Positions 37,501-45,417 of a stretch of DNA of 64,000 bases are shown here, one piece after another; within the stretch, counting starts at the first letter, position 1; each line of letters starts with the position of its first letter. Origin of the DNA: Dendrophyllia cribrosa (lineage: Eukaryota; Cnidaria; Anthozoa; Scleractinia; Dendrophylliidae). The stretch lies in the NCBI GenBank assembly GCA_024195265.1, contig JAJLRJ010000001.1:54437702-54501701 (forward strand). Reading direction: 5' to 3'. The position numbers were made by a program, and so were the translations under genes. Below the pieces are notes generated by a model. It did not search any database. It saw nothing but the letters and a program-made list of their open reading frames with translations, and was not told the origin of the DNA.

Positions 37501-40500
37501 TCCAGGAACGTATGTCCCACCAGAAAGAGCACCAGGAAGGAAAGTACTGGATTGCACCGTGTGCCCCACAGGTAAATGATTCAACCTCGTTCCCAGGGCT
37601 TTTCCCTTCGAGAGAGGGGCGGGAACGAGGTTGGTAAATGATTCTCAGTAAAGAAAGTAATTTCTGACATCTGAGCGGCGTAGGAACGAATTAGTCAGAA
37701 ATTATTATTGTGACCGCACGATATAGAGGCTTGCGTGTCGTCACTTTAACACTTTAACATGCAAGGCTGATCAGACAGCAATTTTTTTCTATTTCTTTTA
37801 ATAATATTTGCCCTATATTTCGGTTAGACAAAACTAACCTTCTTAGCTTTTTATGAAGGTTAGTTTTGTCTAACCGAAATATTGGGCAAATACTATTAAA
37901 AGAAATCGAACGAATTTGCTGTCTGATCAGCCTTGCATGTTAAATGCAATTTTGAAGGCAAGGACCAACGTAACAAAACAGAAGCTGGGTGACTTTTCAA
38001 TTAAAAAATCGAATTAGGTTGTTACGCGACCAGTCAGCAATAATTCCAACAACTTTAAAAGCAGAAACCTGAAAAAAATTAAGCTGAACTGGATTCGAAT
38101 ATTTTGGTACATTTCTTTGCCATTCCCTGCAAAACAACAACGTCAAATCATGATAGGTTTTGTGGAGACACGACGGTTAATTTTCGTCCTTGAGTTCAAA
38201 AGAGCGCGAATATTCTATTTTCTCACGTTATGTTTTCCTTGGCGTTGACGTCGTGGTTGCTTAAGTTCCGTAATATTTTAGTTCACCGGCGAGTTAGGGA
38301 CCGTTCATTTTTTTACGAGGTAGCCTTCAATGGGGGAAGGTAGGTGAAAAAAGACAGTTTGGTGGGGGGGCTGGGGGGTTACACGATTTCTAAATGGCAC
38401 CCCTCCCCCACAAAAATGAACGGTCTCTTATTGACTTTTTCTAGGCACCAGAACAAATCTTCCGGCAGGATTCAGAGCCTGTAAGTGTATCAAGGGTTTT
38501 CACCGTAAGAGTCGCTTTGGTCCTTGTGAAAGTTGTCCTTCTAGGGGTCTCGAATGTGTTAACGAATCTGTTTCGCTAAAGAAGGGCTATTACTGGCAAT
38601 GGAGCTCAGAAAAAAAGAGACTTGCTTACGAAGCTTTCGCCAAGAATTTAAAAATCCAAAACGGTTCCTACACGGCAAACACATCATCTTACAATGAAAC
38701 ACTTTCAAAGCCTTACCAGTGTCCGCGGGTGAAATCGTGCGAGGGAGGACTGGAATCTAAATGTGCAACTGGATACTCGGGTCCCCTGTGTGAGGTTTGC
38801 CAGAGCAGGTATTACAAACGGGTTCTTGCCTGTAAAGCCTGTCCGTCCAGTACGTGGGTTATCGTGCAGCTTTGTCTGCTAGGTGTTGGCGTTCTTGTTC
38901 TCATTATTATTTTGATATGGAGCGGAAGGAGAAAGAAAACCAAAGAAAAGCGTCCGATGATTGATATCCTCTTAGCCAGGCTGAAGATTGTGATTGGCTT
39001 CTATCAGGTAACATCCGGGATAGTTGAAGCTTTCGTCTACGTCAAGTGGCCGTCGTCTCTGTCTATGATTGGTGATTACGCCGAAGTAATCCAGCTAAAT
39101 ATCCTGCAGTTCGTTCCACTTCACTGCCTCTTTCTGTCTTGGAAACAAGACGCGTTCAGCAAAATGTACCTGATGATGGGCAGCAATGCTTGCATAGTTG
39201 TACTCGCATTTTTGAGTTACTGGATAAGAAAACTTTTCTTGTTAAGAAAACTAAACGCAAATTCCTCAAAAATGAGGACAAAGTTATCCACCACGAAGGA
39301 GTTCTTGTATCGTAACGTGTTTTTGTTTCTGTTCATAACCTACCCAAGCACATGTTCCGCCATTTTGAGAACGTTCCCGCTGGCGTGCCACCGGCTATGC
39401 ACAGAGAGTTCCTGCACGCTTTACCTCAAGGCGGACTATAGCGTCAAGTGCGAGGGTGAAACGTACAATTTTTTCAAGCTCTTCGCCTTTGGAGCTTCGT
39501 CATACATCGTTATTCTTCCCGGACTGGTGTTTGTGGCTTTATGGAGGCGACGGAAACAACAAGTCTTGCGCGCTGAAACTGGAAACGAAGATGCAGAGGG
39601 ATCCACCACAGTTGGATCTGAGTTTGGTGCATATAATGCTACTGAAATCATGGAAGAAAATGGTGAAGATATCCACGGAGATGACGATGGTAATGATTAT
39701 GATGATGATGATGATGTGAATGATGGTAAGAACGATTGGCATGTGTTCCTATATTTTGTTCAACGAATAATAAATTACAAACATGCAGTTTATTTTCATT
39801 GGCAAGTATGTTCTAATACCCCTAACTCCTTCCGTACCTCCAGGAATATTAAAAGTAGTGAAATAACCTTTCTCGTCGCAGAAGCAGTTTCCTTCTATTA
39901 AAAGCCTTGCAAGCTCTCCACTCATCTCCCCGAAACCTTAAGTTGCAAACAAAAATAACCAGGAAGTATTCCAAAATATAATTGAGGGAGTAATCGTCAG
40001 AAATTTTGAAGGACCCCCAAAAGGAAACCAGAAGTACGTTTTGTAGGATTGTTGCACATTTATTTTTACTCTTAAGAAGTACCATTTCTTTCTAAAAGTT
40101 GTTTCTGTCAGCATATTTTCCTGCCTTAGTAACATAAATGGTATCAGAACAATTTTGACAGTGGCCATTTTGGATTCAAACATCCTTAGTGGTAATCTCG
40201 TACCCAGATCTCCCACGTTCAGTACAGTACAAGCACGAGTGAGATCTGGGTACGAGATTACCTTTCTGGTACCAAACCACGAATTTTAACGCCTTAAATG
40301 TACGACGATCACCCCGTCACTTATATATGGGAGCCCTCTCCCCCCCCCCCCCCCCCCCCCCCTCCCCCTGGATGTGCTGTACTAGCCAGTGCCTGTTTTC
40401 CTGTTTGTCTGTTTTCTCTAGAGGGGCCTAGTGATGAATCAGAGCTCATATCTGGAATGAGCTTCCTTTACGAGAACTACAACGATGACGCGTGGTACTG

Positions 40501-42011
40501 GGAGCTAGTTGAAGTGATAAGAAAGCTCGTGTTGACTTGTGGGATTATTCTAATCGGCCGTGAGAGCAGAGCGTATGTAGGCCTGGCCTCCATCTGTTCT
40601 GGATTGTTCGCCATTGTTTACGCCTTCCGTAAACCAATCAGAGATGAGTTTGAAGATAAATTGCAGCTGACGTCTCTTCTCGTGATATTTCTTAATCTAG
40701 GCATTGGAGTTATCCTGAAAATCCCCAAGGAATCGGTTCCGTCAGATGTGGACCAATATGTAGACTCGCTGCTCGTTAATATTCTTGTCATTGGAGCCAA
40801 TGTCTTGGTTATTTTGCTGGTTGTGGGTATGTTAATGAAACGAATAATAAGTGTTCAATGTCATTCATCGATCACGATCACCCTCCCCCCACCCCCACCC
40901 CCAATGTATCCTACAATCCGTGCATGCATACATGCGTGAGTCCTCATTCGTTCCTTAGTTCACCCGTTCATTTGTTCATTAGTTCCTTCATTTGTTCGTT
41001 CGTTCCGGTTTATTCTATTGTACGATCTTTCATTCTTTGCTAATTCGCTTATTCGTTTGTTTAGATTGTTCATTTGTTCGTTCATTCATTTATATAATAC
41101 GAAAAAAAGCAAGTGACGCACTCGAACACCAACCCGGCGGCATGGCCAGTACCTTACGCATGCGCACAGCCATATCACCCGGGCAGTGGCAGCCATGGAC
41201 AGCTGTTTCGTCCTGGTTAGGACTCATCAGCATGGCATAGCCAGGCAGGGTCTCACATAAGATCATCGACCCCTCCCTCCACTTTACTGCCAAGGCGGAT
41301 ATATTTTGTTCATTCTTTCCATTGTTCGTTCGTTTCCTCATTCGCTTATTTGTTCATCCTTTCATCTTAGTTTATTTGTTCAAATGGCTCGTTGGTAGGC
41401 AGGAAATTTAAGTAACTAAACTTCTAGCCGACGTAATCGCGTCTGCCAATCAGGAACATCTCATTAATCGTTTATTCGGTCGTTTGCTCATTCATTCATT
41501 CATTCATTCATTCATTCATTCATTCATTCATCTATCCATTCGTTCATTCATTCATTTTCCCGTTCTTTCGTTAATTTGTTGCTTCCTTTCACCATTAGGT
41601 CGTTACCTTGCTGTTTTGATTCACAATTTTATGCTTTGGCGAAGGAACCCACAGTGCTCAGCGGCCTGCTGTATCACCATGCTTCTCTCTTTAAACGAAC
41701 TAACCAGCGGCGTGAATTCCGTGGCAAGCATGCGCAAGACTAACTTTCGAGCGAACATGGGAATGGGAGGCGTGGACATGCCTTCTATGCGCTCAGCTGT
41801 AAATGATAATGTTGGCTTTGAAATAGAAGAAACAGAAGACGGCACACAGGATAAAAAAAGCAAAGGAGAGGGTAAAAAAGGCATTAGGTTCACTGAAGCA
41901 AATAAAGGAGTCAATGAGATGAATTTAAAGAACAGAGAAAATAAAATTCCTGAAGGTCGCCGGTTCAGCAGTCGATTTCCACCAAGCCGATCAAGAGTGC
42001 TGGATTCTTAG
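11694..42011 (+). CDS. Multidomain membrane receptor: SRCR-CUB-Ig-LRR-GCC2/GCC3-multipass
   Basis: Eighteen exons join in phase: 11694-11735, 13230-13260, 14357-14677, 22480-22860, 23885-24148, 25733-25844, 25921-25992, 27176-27247, 28406-28480, 34503-34574, 34845-34916, 35484-35564, 36005-36079, 36787-36977, 37446-37571, 38445-39725, 40422-40826 and 41599-42011. They encode 1361 residues. The start MKTFVLILLPFMT is a signal peptide. Then follow SRCR (25-131), CUB (132-258), Ig (259-346), LRR N-cap (347-383), seven LRRs (384-556), a Cys-rich region including a GCC2/GCC3-like repeat (557-800), about ten hydrophobic segments (800-1240) and a basic Ser-rich tail. Phase-1 borders isolate SRCR, CUB and Ig; phase-2 borders separate the LRR exons, as expected of shuffled modules. 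The ectodomain suggests ligand or microbe recognition; the function of the membrane module is unknown. No kinase, TIR or death domain was seen. The exact exon set needs transcript support. Confidence 0.85.
13284..13561. mobile_element. MITE, AGCGGTTTTCAATT family, copy 1
   Basis: It starts near AAGCGGGTTTCAATTCATTG and ends with CACTGAATTGAAAACCGCTC, giving inverted termini of about 22 bp. The interior has CCAATCA-type motifs and GCGCCAAGCGC. Related copies occur at about 23085-23335 and 28501-28710. It lies in the receptor intron after the second exon. Confidence 0.55.
14357..14677 (+). other. SRCR domain exon of the receptor
   Basis: A single phase-1/phase-1 exon encodes a scavenger-receptor cysteine-rich domain. 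It starts VRLVGDGSDSENKGRVEFFY and carries WGTVCEKRWD and VVCRQLGF. Six cysteines at the positions retained in group A SRCR domains are visible. Such domains bind polyanions and microbial surfaces in many animals. Confidence 0.9.
15290..15575. mobile_element. Short TIR element in receptor intron
   Basis: The left end ACACCTTACCGCGAGCACCC is inverted at the right end (GGGTGTTCACGGTAAGGCG). The pairing extends through CAACTTTTTTTACAAGTT-like sequence, for about 35 bp in total. Confidence 0.5.
15585..15655 (-). mobile_element. tRNA-derived SINE fragment
   Basis: On the minus strand, TAGCTTAGTGGATAGAGCA (A box) and GGTCATGGGTTCGCA (B box) have tRNA-like spacing. The region lies between two inverted-repeat elements, and the acceptor-stem halves do not pair. 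Confidence 0.5.
15678..16177 (+). mobile_element. 500-bp element with 137-bp inverted repeats enclosing a THAP domain
   Basis: Nearly perfect 137-bp inverted repeats lie at 15678-15814 and 16041-16177 (outer ends TTGGCCATTTTGAGG and CCTCAAAATGGCCAA). Between them is a plus-strand frame from ATG 15809 to a stop at 16081, about 90 codons, encoding a C2CH zinc-finger THAP domain: SCCVPGCSNNW, then NFYTLPSDP, ICGAHF and NELPPIFPW. THAP domains are the DNA-binding heads of P-type and Kolobok-type transposases. This looks like a non-autonomous derivative that kept the ends and the DNA-binding exon but lost the catalytic part. No target duplication was found. It sits in the receptor intron, so it is unlikely to be a host gene. 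Confidence 0.75.
15809..16081 (+). CDS. THAP domain reading frame inside transposable element
   Basis: About 90 codons starting MGEFSCCVPGC. The C2CH residues are Cys (twice, in SCCVPGC), Cys (ICG) and His (AHF). The THAP Pro and terminal box (ELPPIFPW, equivalent to AVPTIF) are present. The last 13 codons run into the right inverted repeat and look like non-native sequence. Whether it is expressed is unknown; a repressor of related transposases is a possible role for such a fragment. Confidence 0.55.
   Translation: MGEFSCCVPGCSNNWRNSPNMNFYTLPSDPKVKKAYIRLIRKATLKKDAPSTRICGAHFPRGVRNGNELPPIFPWTIIPFLTRSQLQFTS
16549..21870. repeat. 5.3 kb pentanucleotide satellite (CAAYA) with ~1.8 kb higher-order period
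   Basis: Uninterrupted units of CAATA and CAACA, with occasional CAGTA, fill 5.3 kb of the intron between the SRCR and CUB exons. Rare variant words recur in the same order: a block with ATGCAATGCAATA and TATACGACAC near 17073, 18871 and 20777; CACTACACA near 17672, 19578 and 21317; ACATTACA near 16865, 18650 and 20556; and AATAAAATA near 18322, 20226 and 21732. The array is therefore about three copies of a 1.7-1.9 kb unit. Very long open frames on both strands arise only because a 5-bp repeat reads through as a 15-bp, five-codon cycle. Confidence 0.95.
22030..22125 (+). mobile_element. tRNA-derived SINE fragment
   Basis: A-box-like ATCTCAGTGATAGAGCATCC and B-box-like CATAGGTTCGGGGATT are spaced as in a tRNA; the flanking stems do not pair. 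It lies in the receptor intron. Confidence 0.5.
22152..22345. mobile_element. MITE flanked by TTAA (piggyBac/Kolobok-type target)
   Basis: It is flanked by TTAA at 22148-22151 and 22346-22349. The inverted ends are GAATCTGACCCACCCAGTTT on the left and AAACTGGGTGGGTCAGACTC on the right, extending through GCATTGCGCGC, about 30 bp. It is 134 bp upstream of the CUB exon. Confidence 0.65.
22480..22860 (+). other. CUB domain exon of the receptor
   Basis: A phase-1/phase-1 exon encodes a CUB domain: SIHSPKYPQKYPTNVVCRW, CFYDKVEIFDG and GSFCGNEPP. Four cysteines are in canonical spacing. The acidic residues of the calcium-binding CUB type (FEAF, YDKVEIFD) are present. Its donor is the slightly unusual GTTAGT. 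Confidence 0.88.
23085..23335. mobile_element. MITE, AGCRGTTTTCAATT family, copy 2
   Basis: Starts at GAGCAGTTTTCAATTGAGTG and shares CCAATCA, GCGCCAAGCGC and GTAGCAATGCAAAACCAAA words with the copy at 13284-13561. The right terminus is poorly preserved. Confidence 0.45.
23443..23744. mobile_element. TIR element before the Ig exon
   Basis: The left end contains CCACTTCGAAAAATACCATA and the right end its inverted counterpart TATGGTATTTTTCAAAGTGG. A partial relative lies at about 7553-7605 in a coronin intron. Confidence 0.5.
23885..24148 (+). other. Ig (I-set) domain exon of the receptor
   Basis: A phase-1/phase-1 exon encodes one immunoglobulin domain with LRCSAKGVPAPDVVWTRNG and DHEGVYRCSVNNSLG, giving the expected Cys, Trp, and Tyr-x-Cys positions. 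Confidence 0.9.
25016..25447. repeat. 20-bp minisatellite, about 21 units
   Basis: The unit is CAACTCGTGAATACGAATAC. Two variant units reading CGACTGGCGA in place of CAACTCGTGA lie at about 25211 and 25371, 160 bp apart, which indicates an eight-unit higher-order duplication. Degenerate units (GAATACGAAACCGTATTACG) precede it, and three TCGTTC(G/A)GACCC units follow (25448-25490). Long minus-strand frames here reflect the repeat: 20 bp times three is a 20-codon cycle. Confidence 0.9.
25491..25690 (-). repeat. TAA microsatellites and retroposon-like 3' tail
   Basis: Runs of TAA lie at about 25491-25530 and 25577-25617. They abut TTTGTATAGCGCCTATC, with a hairpin AGCGCCTA/TAGGCGCT. Read on the minus strand, a hairpin followed by GGCGCTATACAAAT and a simple repeat resembles the 3' end of LINE2-like or SINE retroposons. 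Confidence 0.4.
28501..28710. mobile_element. MITE, AGCRGTTTTCAATT family, copy 3
   Basis: Starts GAGCAGTTTTCAATTGAGTG only 21 bp after the donor of the LRR exon at 28406-28480. It shares CCAAGCGCGGGAAAA and AACCAAAGCC-type words with the other copies. Confidence 0.45.
30455..30775. repeat. G-rich minisatellite with 26-base G run
   Basis: Units such as GATGAGGAGGGTTAGC and GGGGAGATGAGGAGGG repeat. A block of about 100 bp at 30510-30610 recurs at about 30670-30770 (period about 160 bp). A run of 26 G lies at 30617-30642. The plus strand is G-quadruplex-prone. It lies about 470 bp beyond the stop of the nested antisense gene. Confidence 0.8.
31244..33378 (-). CDS. Nested antisense gene: 57-residue single-pass membrane micropeptide
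   Basis: Two minus-strand exons join in phase 1. Exon 33378-33309 starts ATG and encodes MKIVSLTAFLFILVCGVAAE then TDE, a textbook signal peptide with an Ala-x-Ala-like cleavage site, followed by a GTAGCA donor. Exon 31347-31244 follows a pyrimidine-rich tract and CAG, and encodes GNGDTIIILVAVAIALLVIA then VLLLIVTCCCFWKM and a stop. The product would be a type I micropeptide: a tiny acidic ectodomain (ETDEGNGD), one transmembrane helix and a Cys-Cys-Cys juxtamembrane tail that could be palmitoylated. It lies wholly inside a receptor intron on the opposite strand. A GTAAGC overlapping the stop could act as a donor, so a longer tail is possible, and an undetected exon inside the 1.96 kb intron cannot be excluded. 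I do not recognise a family. Confidence 0.5.
32698..32912 (-). mobile_element. TTAA/CCCTTT-family MITE
   Basis: Opposite orientation to the copies at 36194 and 55228. It starts TTAAGCCTTTCTCTCCCAGA and ends GGGTTAA. The interior shares GACCATTCAAATGAAACC and TACTTTTGCATGGTACCATT. It lies in the intron of the nested antisense gene. Confidence 0.65.
33383..33485. repeat. ~28-bp tandem repeat upstream of the micropeptide ATG
   Basis: Four degenerate units built around GAGTTGATATCTCGT and GGTTAATATCTGATCG start 5 bp upstream (minus-strand sense) of the micropeptide start codon. They would fall in its 5' UTR or promoter. Confidence 0.6.
36194..36406 (+). mobile_element. TTAA/CCCTTT-family MITE, reference copy
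   Basis: Flanking TTAA is followed by CCCTTTAACTCCCAAGAGTG; the other end is ACTCTGGGAGTGAAAGGG plus TTAA. TTAA targets with CCCTTT-like termini are typical of piggyBac-type transposons. The interior has no transposase. Copies: 32698-32912, 55228-55448, fragments at 5047-5105 and 6119-6256, and a divergent relative at 9178-9672. Confidence 0.7.
36515..36699. mobile_element. Foldback element before a receptor exon
   Basis: Left arm CCAGAAACTTTGGGGAGACT pairs with right arm AGTCCCCCAAGAGTTTCTG, and pairing continues through CACCAGC/GCTGGTG and TTTGGCAC/GTGCCAAA to TTTCTGGGAT/ATCCCAGAAA. It is 88 bp before the acceptor of exon 36787. Confidence 0.6.
37753..37944. mobile_element. Long-arm hairpin element in receptor intron
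   Basis: Arms of about 85 bp pair almost perfectly: TTTAACATGCAAGGCTGATC is matched by GATCAGCCTTGCATGTTAAA, and CGGTTAGACAAAACTAACCT by AGGTTAGTTTTGTCTAACCG. The loop is short. It probably transposed as a MITE. Confidence 0.7.
38295..38430. mobile_element. Short MITE before the large receptor exon
   Basis: The ends AGGGACCGTTCATTTTTTTA and AAAAATGAACGGTCTCT are inverted; the interior is G-rich and C-rich. It ends 14 bp before the acceptor of exon 38445-39725, so it supplies sequence next to the splice site. Confidence 0.6.
40191..40262. repeat. 72-bp palindrome in receptor intron
   Basis: GGTAATCTCGTACCCAGATC pairs with GATCTGGGTACGAGATTACC. A related single arm occurs at about 13977-14000. 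Confidence 0.6.
40340..40362. repeat. Poly-C tract in the last but one receptor intron
   Basis: A run of 23 C lies about 60 bp upstream of the acceptor of exon 40422-40826. Open frames crossing it are not coding. Confidence 0.8.
41484..41535. repeat. ATTC microsatellite in the last receptor intron
   Basis: About eleven ATTC (CATT) units; the surrounding 600 bp is full of degenerate TTCATTCGTTCG-like words. It lies 64 bp before the acceptor of the final exon (41599). Confidence 0.75.
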
Positions 42012-42991
42012 AACACGATCTAAACATTTTGACTTAAATTTTAAATTAACGATGAAGAGATATACCAGTATGGCCTTCATCACGGATTTTGAAAAAAGCA
42101 CAAATTTATATAGTATGAGGATTTTACTTTTAGTGAAATACATGTAAAATCCGATTTCATTTCGTTTCAGTATTTGTCAGGTTCGCAGTCTTGCGGTTTT
42201 CTTCAGCGTCGTTCCCAGTCGTCCTCGGCACGTAATGCGTTGTGACGTCACCCATCGAGCCGATTGGGCTCGGCCCCAAGCCTCTATGAGAACTCTCTCT
42301 GCTCGGTAAGCGCGTTGAGGACTGAGAACAAGGCTGGGTTTCTTCATTCTTCAGATTTATTTTGCAATCAGACCCTGGGGCACACTAACCTCGTGCAACT
42401 GACTGAAGGGAGAGCTGGGTAGGAGATTAGAGGCACACTAACTATCTCTCGCCTACAAGCAGGCTGACATTTGGGGGTCTCACGCAGCAGGGGGGGAAGG
42501 AGTGACGACTTCGCAGAGTTTCAGCTTTGGTATAGGCAAAGATTTTGAGAAAGGTGCATTGGGTAACTTTAGCTCCTGTTGAAACTTTATTTTTAGCTAG
42601 CGTCCCTAATTATATTTGTTCTTCTGTTGCCGGCAGGATACCCGGCATTGATATAAAAAAAATAATAATAAAAAATTAAAAAATTAAAAAAATAAAGACC
42701 ACACTGGATGTGGACTATGTACCTATGTTGGGTAGTGTGTGGCAACTCATCTGCCCGCTGCATTTGAGTCTTGCCTTCAACCGAATCTCATCAGTGGGTC
42801 AAATATTTAGTTAATACCGGCAAATAATCAACAGAACGGTTTATTTGCTAAGTTTTAATCAGTTAGTTAGATCACTTTGACATTTCGTTTCTAGTCAGAC
42901 ATATCTGTTACTTGATGAAGTACACAAAAATGAAGAGTAAGATAGGTCGAGACATTGATGGACCTTGATGGGCTCCTGGTCGAGAAAAGTT
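42012..42991. other. Convergent intergenic region
   Basis: Holds the 3' ends of two convergent genes. AATAAA at about 42691 could serve the receptor. TTTATT at 42840-42845 (AATAAA on minus) lies 147 bp past the stop of the fibrinogen-domain gene and is its likely polyadenylation signal. No coding sequence was seen. Confidence 0.5.
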
Positions 42992-45376
42992 CTAAAAGTT
43001 CACTGGTCTGACTTTCATCTCAGCCCTCTTTGCAGAGTAATAATATCCTTTCCACGTATACCAGTTGACACCATCAGCAAATGATGAGTGCTTACCAAGG
43101 TGGTACACACCATTCAGATTAGCGGCATGACATGCAGTATACCACCAAGCTCCTTTATACGTCACAGCGCAGTTTTCTGCAGATATAGTATCATGGTCTT
43201 GGTCTTTGGTTGTAAAGGACATCCCACGATGTCCAGAAAAAGAGTCGCCAGCATCTCCTGATAACAAAACCAGAAAACATTTGAAAACTGCGAATCCTAG
43301 AAAATAGATGATATGGGAGGGTGTGTTTCTGTATTGGGGGTACTCTGGGTTGGGTTTTCTAACGTTTCACATTCCTCGTATTACATGCCTTTTCCAAGTA
43401 TGTTTTCCATTGTCTTAGTTACAAATACGCAGCTAACCAATTAATACAAGGATTAGATAACTACTAACTGATGTTGAAAGATCATATACTACTGTTAGAG
43501 TGAATTAAATCCCAACAGAAATCCACGACGCTAATCCTGAGTAAAATCCTTTTAATGAAATGAAATCCCTGGTACACTGAGGTGAATACACGTCCGAGAT
43601 GCGTTCCGATCCTAGAATGATCTGAAAAAAGCCTTGAACACTTGAATTACACTTAGTTAAAAGCATTCCCTTAATTTCCATTTTCGAAACGAGCGTCGAA
43701 TCAAAACTATTTTGAGCTACATTCCTCAGTTGCGAAAACACGTGCTTGAGATTAATCTAACTTGAGAGCTCAAGTACAATGAGATCCTTTTCTAACACAT
43801 TTACCTGAGTATGTTCCAAGACTCAGCTGATACTTGGTTCTCTCACTGGTAACTGCAAACATGTCGTACTCAGCATAAGCAGTTTTGCCTGTTGTGTCCT
43901 CCAGATCAACTCGAAGCTTGTTCCTTGTTTTGGTCAGGCGGTGAATCTTGTCGAGCCCGAGCCAAAACTCACCATTCAGGTTACCAAAGCCACGTTTATA
44001 GTCGGCCCAGCCGCGGTAGAAATCAACCGAGCCGTCCATTCTCTTTTGGAAGACTGTCCACCCTCCACCAGCTGTTTTTTGGTCACAAAACACGTCAAAG
44101 GCCCCCAAACCATCATCAGGGTCGATTGTATAAACACCGCTGATTCTTTTACCCGATTCGTACAACTCACCACAGTTCTTAGCTGTTGAGGAATAGACAT
44201 TTTTGTTATCAGAATCCTTCATTTTTTGTTTCCTTTTGCAACAGATGAAAAATATTACTCAGAAATTCGGATCCCGTTTTGTTTCCCTTCAGCAGTTGAA
44301 CAATACACTTTTTAGACGAGAAGTCGGGAAAACGCCCGATAAAAAGAAAATCGACGTGGCTAGTTTCCACGTGGGATTCACTCACTTACCGAAACACAGA
44401 AAAAGTACTGAAATGTTATTATAATTAGACTCTTTATTTACCCAGAATTCACCCAACGTTATAGAATTGTACGGCGGTGTACGTGTTAAATTCTATAATC
44501 ATGATTTTTCGGCGAATCTAGCTGAAGAAGTCAGTGAAATACGATGAAACATGGGTCAGTGCAGGTAACTACTGGATCGAGTCCTGTTATGAAGTGTGTT
44601 TCGCAATTCTGGACTCACTAGAACGATTGTGCTGAATCGGCATATTTAGTTGATGAGATCAACACAGGTAGCACAATCTTATGTGAGAAGGTTGCCAACA
44701 TAGGAATTAAGATTTTGAGAAAACTTCCTTTTTTAACCCCCAGACCACCACCGATATTTGCTTTGTCCAGTTTAGTCAAGTCAGTCGAGTGACAGACAGA
44801 ACTGAGGTTAGGTGTTGCATCTAGTTCGGTCTTCTTTAAAGAACAGACGTAAGTTATTTAAGGAACATGGATGGTCACTGAGGGTTTCCCTCCGTTAATT
44901 ATGCCTTCTAAGGAAAGTCTTTCAGGTCAACTTTTCCTAACCTAGTTAGTTTAAGCGCAAAACGTCACGCATAGCCTGTAATTAGGTCAACTGTTACCGA
45001 AGTCCGATCAACGATCACGCGAGCTAGTGGCAATCCAGGAATTAATTCCCGCCTTCTTGGTACTGCCTCCTTTCAATGAAATACTGCAGATATGATCAAA
45101 TCTTTTAGTACCTTTCGCAGAAGTCCGGTTTCCCTTCAGGATGCCGATGTCATTCTGCACCTGTGTGAGTTGTTTCTTCATTTCTTGTAGCAGTGTTTCA
45201 ATCTTCTTGTTTGGTGCCTCGTAGAAATACACATTGTTACAATGCTGGGTGTCTATTGTAGGAATCGGGGTCGCACTTGCGACGTCACTCTTGGCTGGTT
45301 TAGCTAAAGTTTGGCTCATCGCGAACAACGCGAAGAACAGAAAACCACAGCGAAAACCCGCGGGAACACAAGACAT
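42992..45376 (-). CDS. Secreted fibrinogen-related (ficolin/techylectin-like) protein
   Basis: Three minus-strand exons join in phase 1: 45376-45112, 44182-43805 and 43257-42992, giving 302 residues. The N-terminus ([18 protein letters not shown]) is a signal peptide. A short coiled-coil-like stretch ([20 protein letters not shown]) and a possible N-glycosylation site (NRT) follow. Residues about 90-302 form a fibrinogen C-terminal domain: [57 protein letters not shown], then [20 protein letters not shown]. Animal proteins of this type are trimeric or higher-order lectins that bind acetylated sugars, often in immunity. It ends 980 bp from the end of the receptor gene, tail-to-tail. A TATA-like box lies about 75 bp upstream of the ATG. 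It could equally be an extracellular-matrix or growth-related FReD protein. Confidence 0.9.
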
Positions 45377-45417
45377 TGTACGAATGTGAGGTCCAACTTT
45401 AAACCGCCAGGTAAAGG

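Larger units (their letters stand above)
36787..41650 (+). other. Cys-rich GCC2/GCC3-like and multipass membrane module of the receptor
   Basis: Exons 36787-36977 and 37446-37571 encode Cys-rich repeats (CPTGTYVP, CLSCPPGG, CNPGTYVPPERAPG) like the GCC2/GCC3 module. Exon 38445-39725 continues with CATGYSGPLCEVCQSRYYK and the first hydrophobic span (VIVQLCLLGVGVLVLIIILI). Further hydrophobic spans lie around LKIVIGFYQV, ILQFVPLHCLF, CIVVLAFLSYWI, FLFLFITYPST and SYIVILPGLVFVALW. Exon 40422-40826 adds three or four more, with YWELVEVIRKLVLT and FRKPI between them. An Asp-rich stretch near 39660-39725 lies between the last span of the first exon and the next one. I recognise this as a recurring animal multipass module of unknown activity; a TRP-like or transporter role is speculation. 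Confidence 0.75.

Noticed and set aside
40298..40939. Plus frame with a proline run joining intron and exon 40422
   Set aside because: The upstream part is a poly-C intron tract; the acceptor at 40421 and codon phase with exon 38445-39725 define the true exon.
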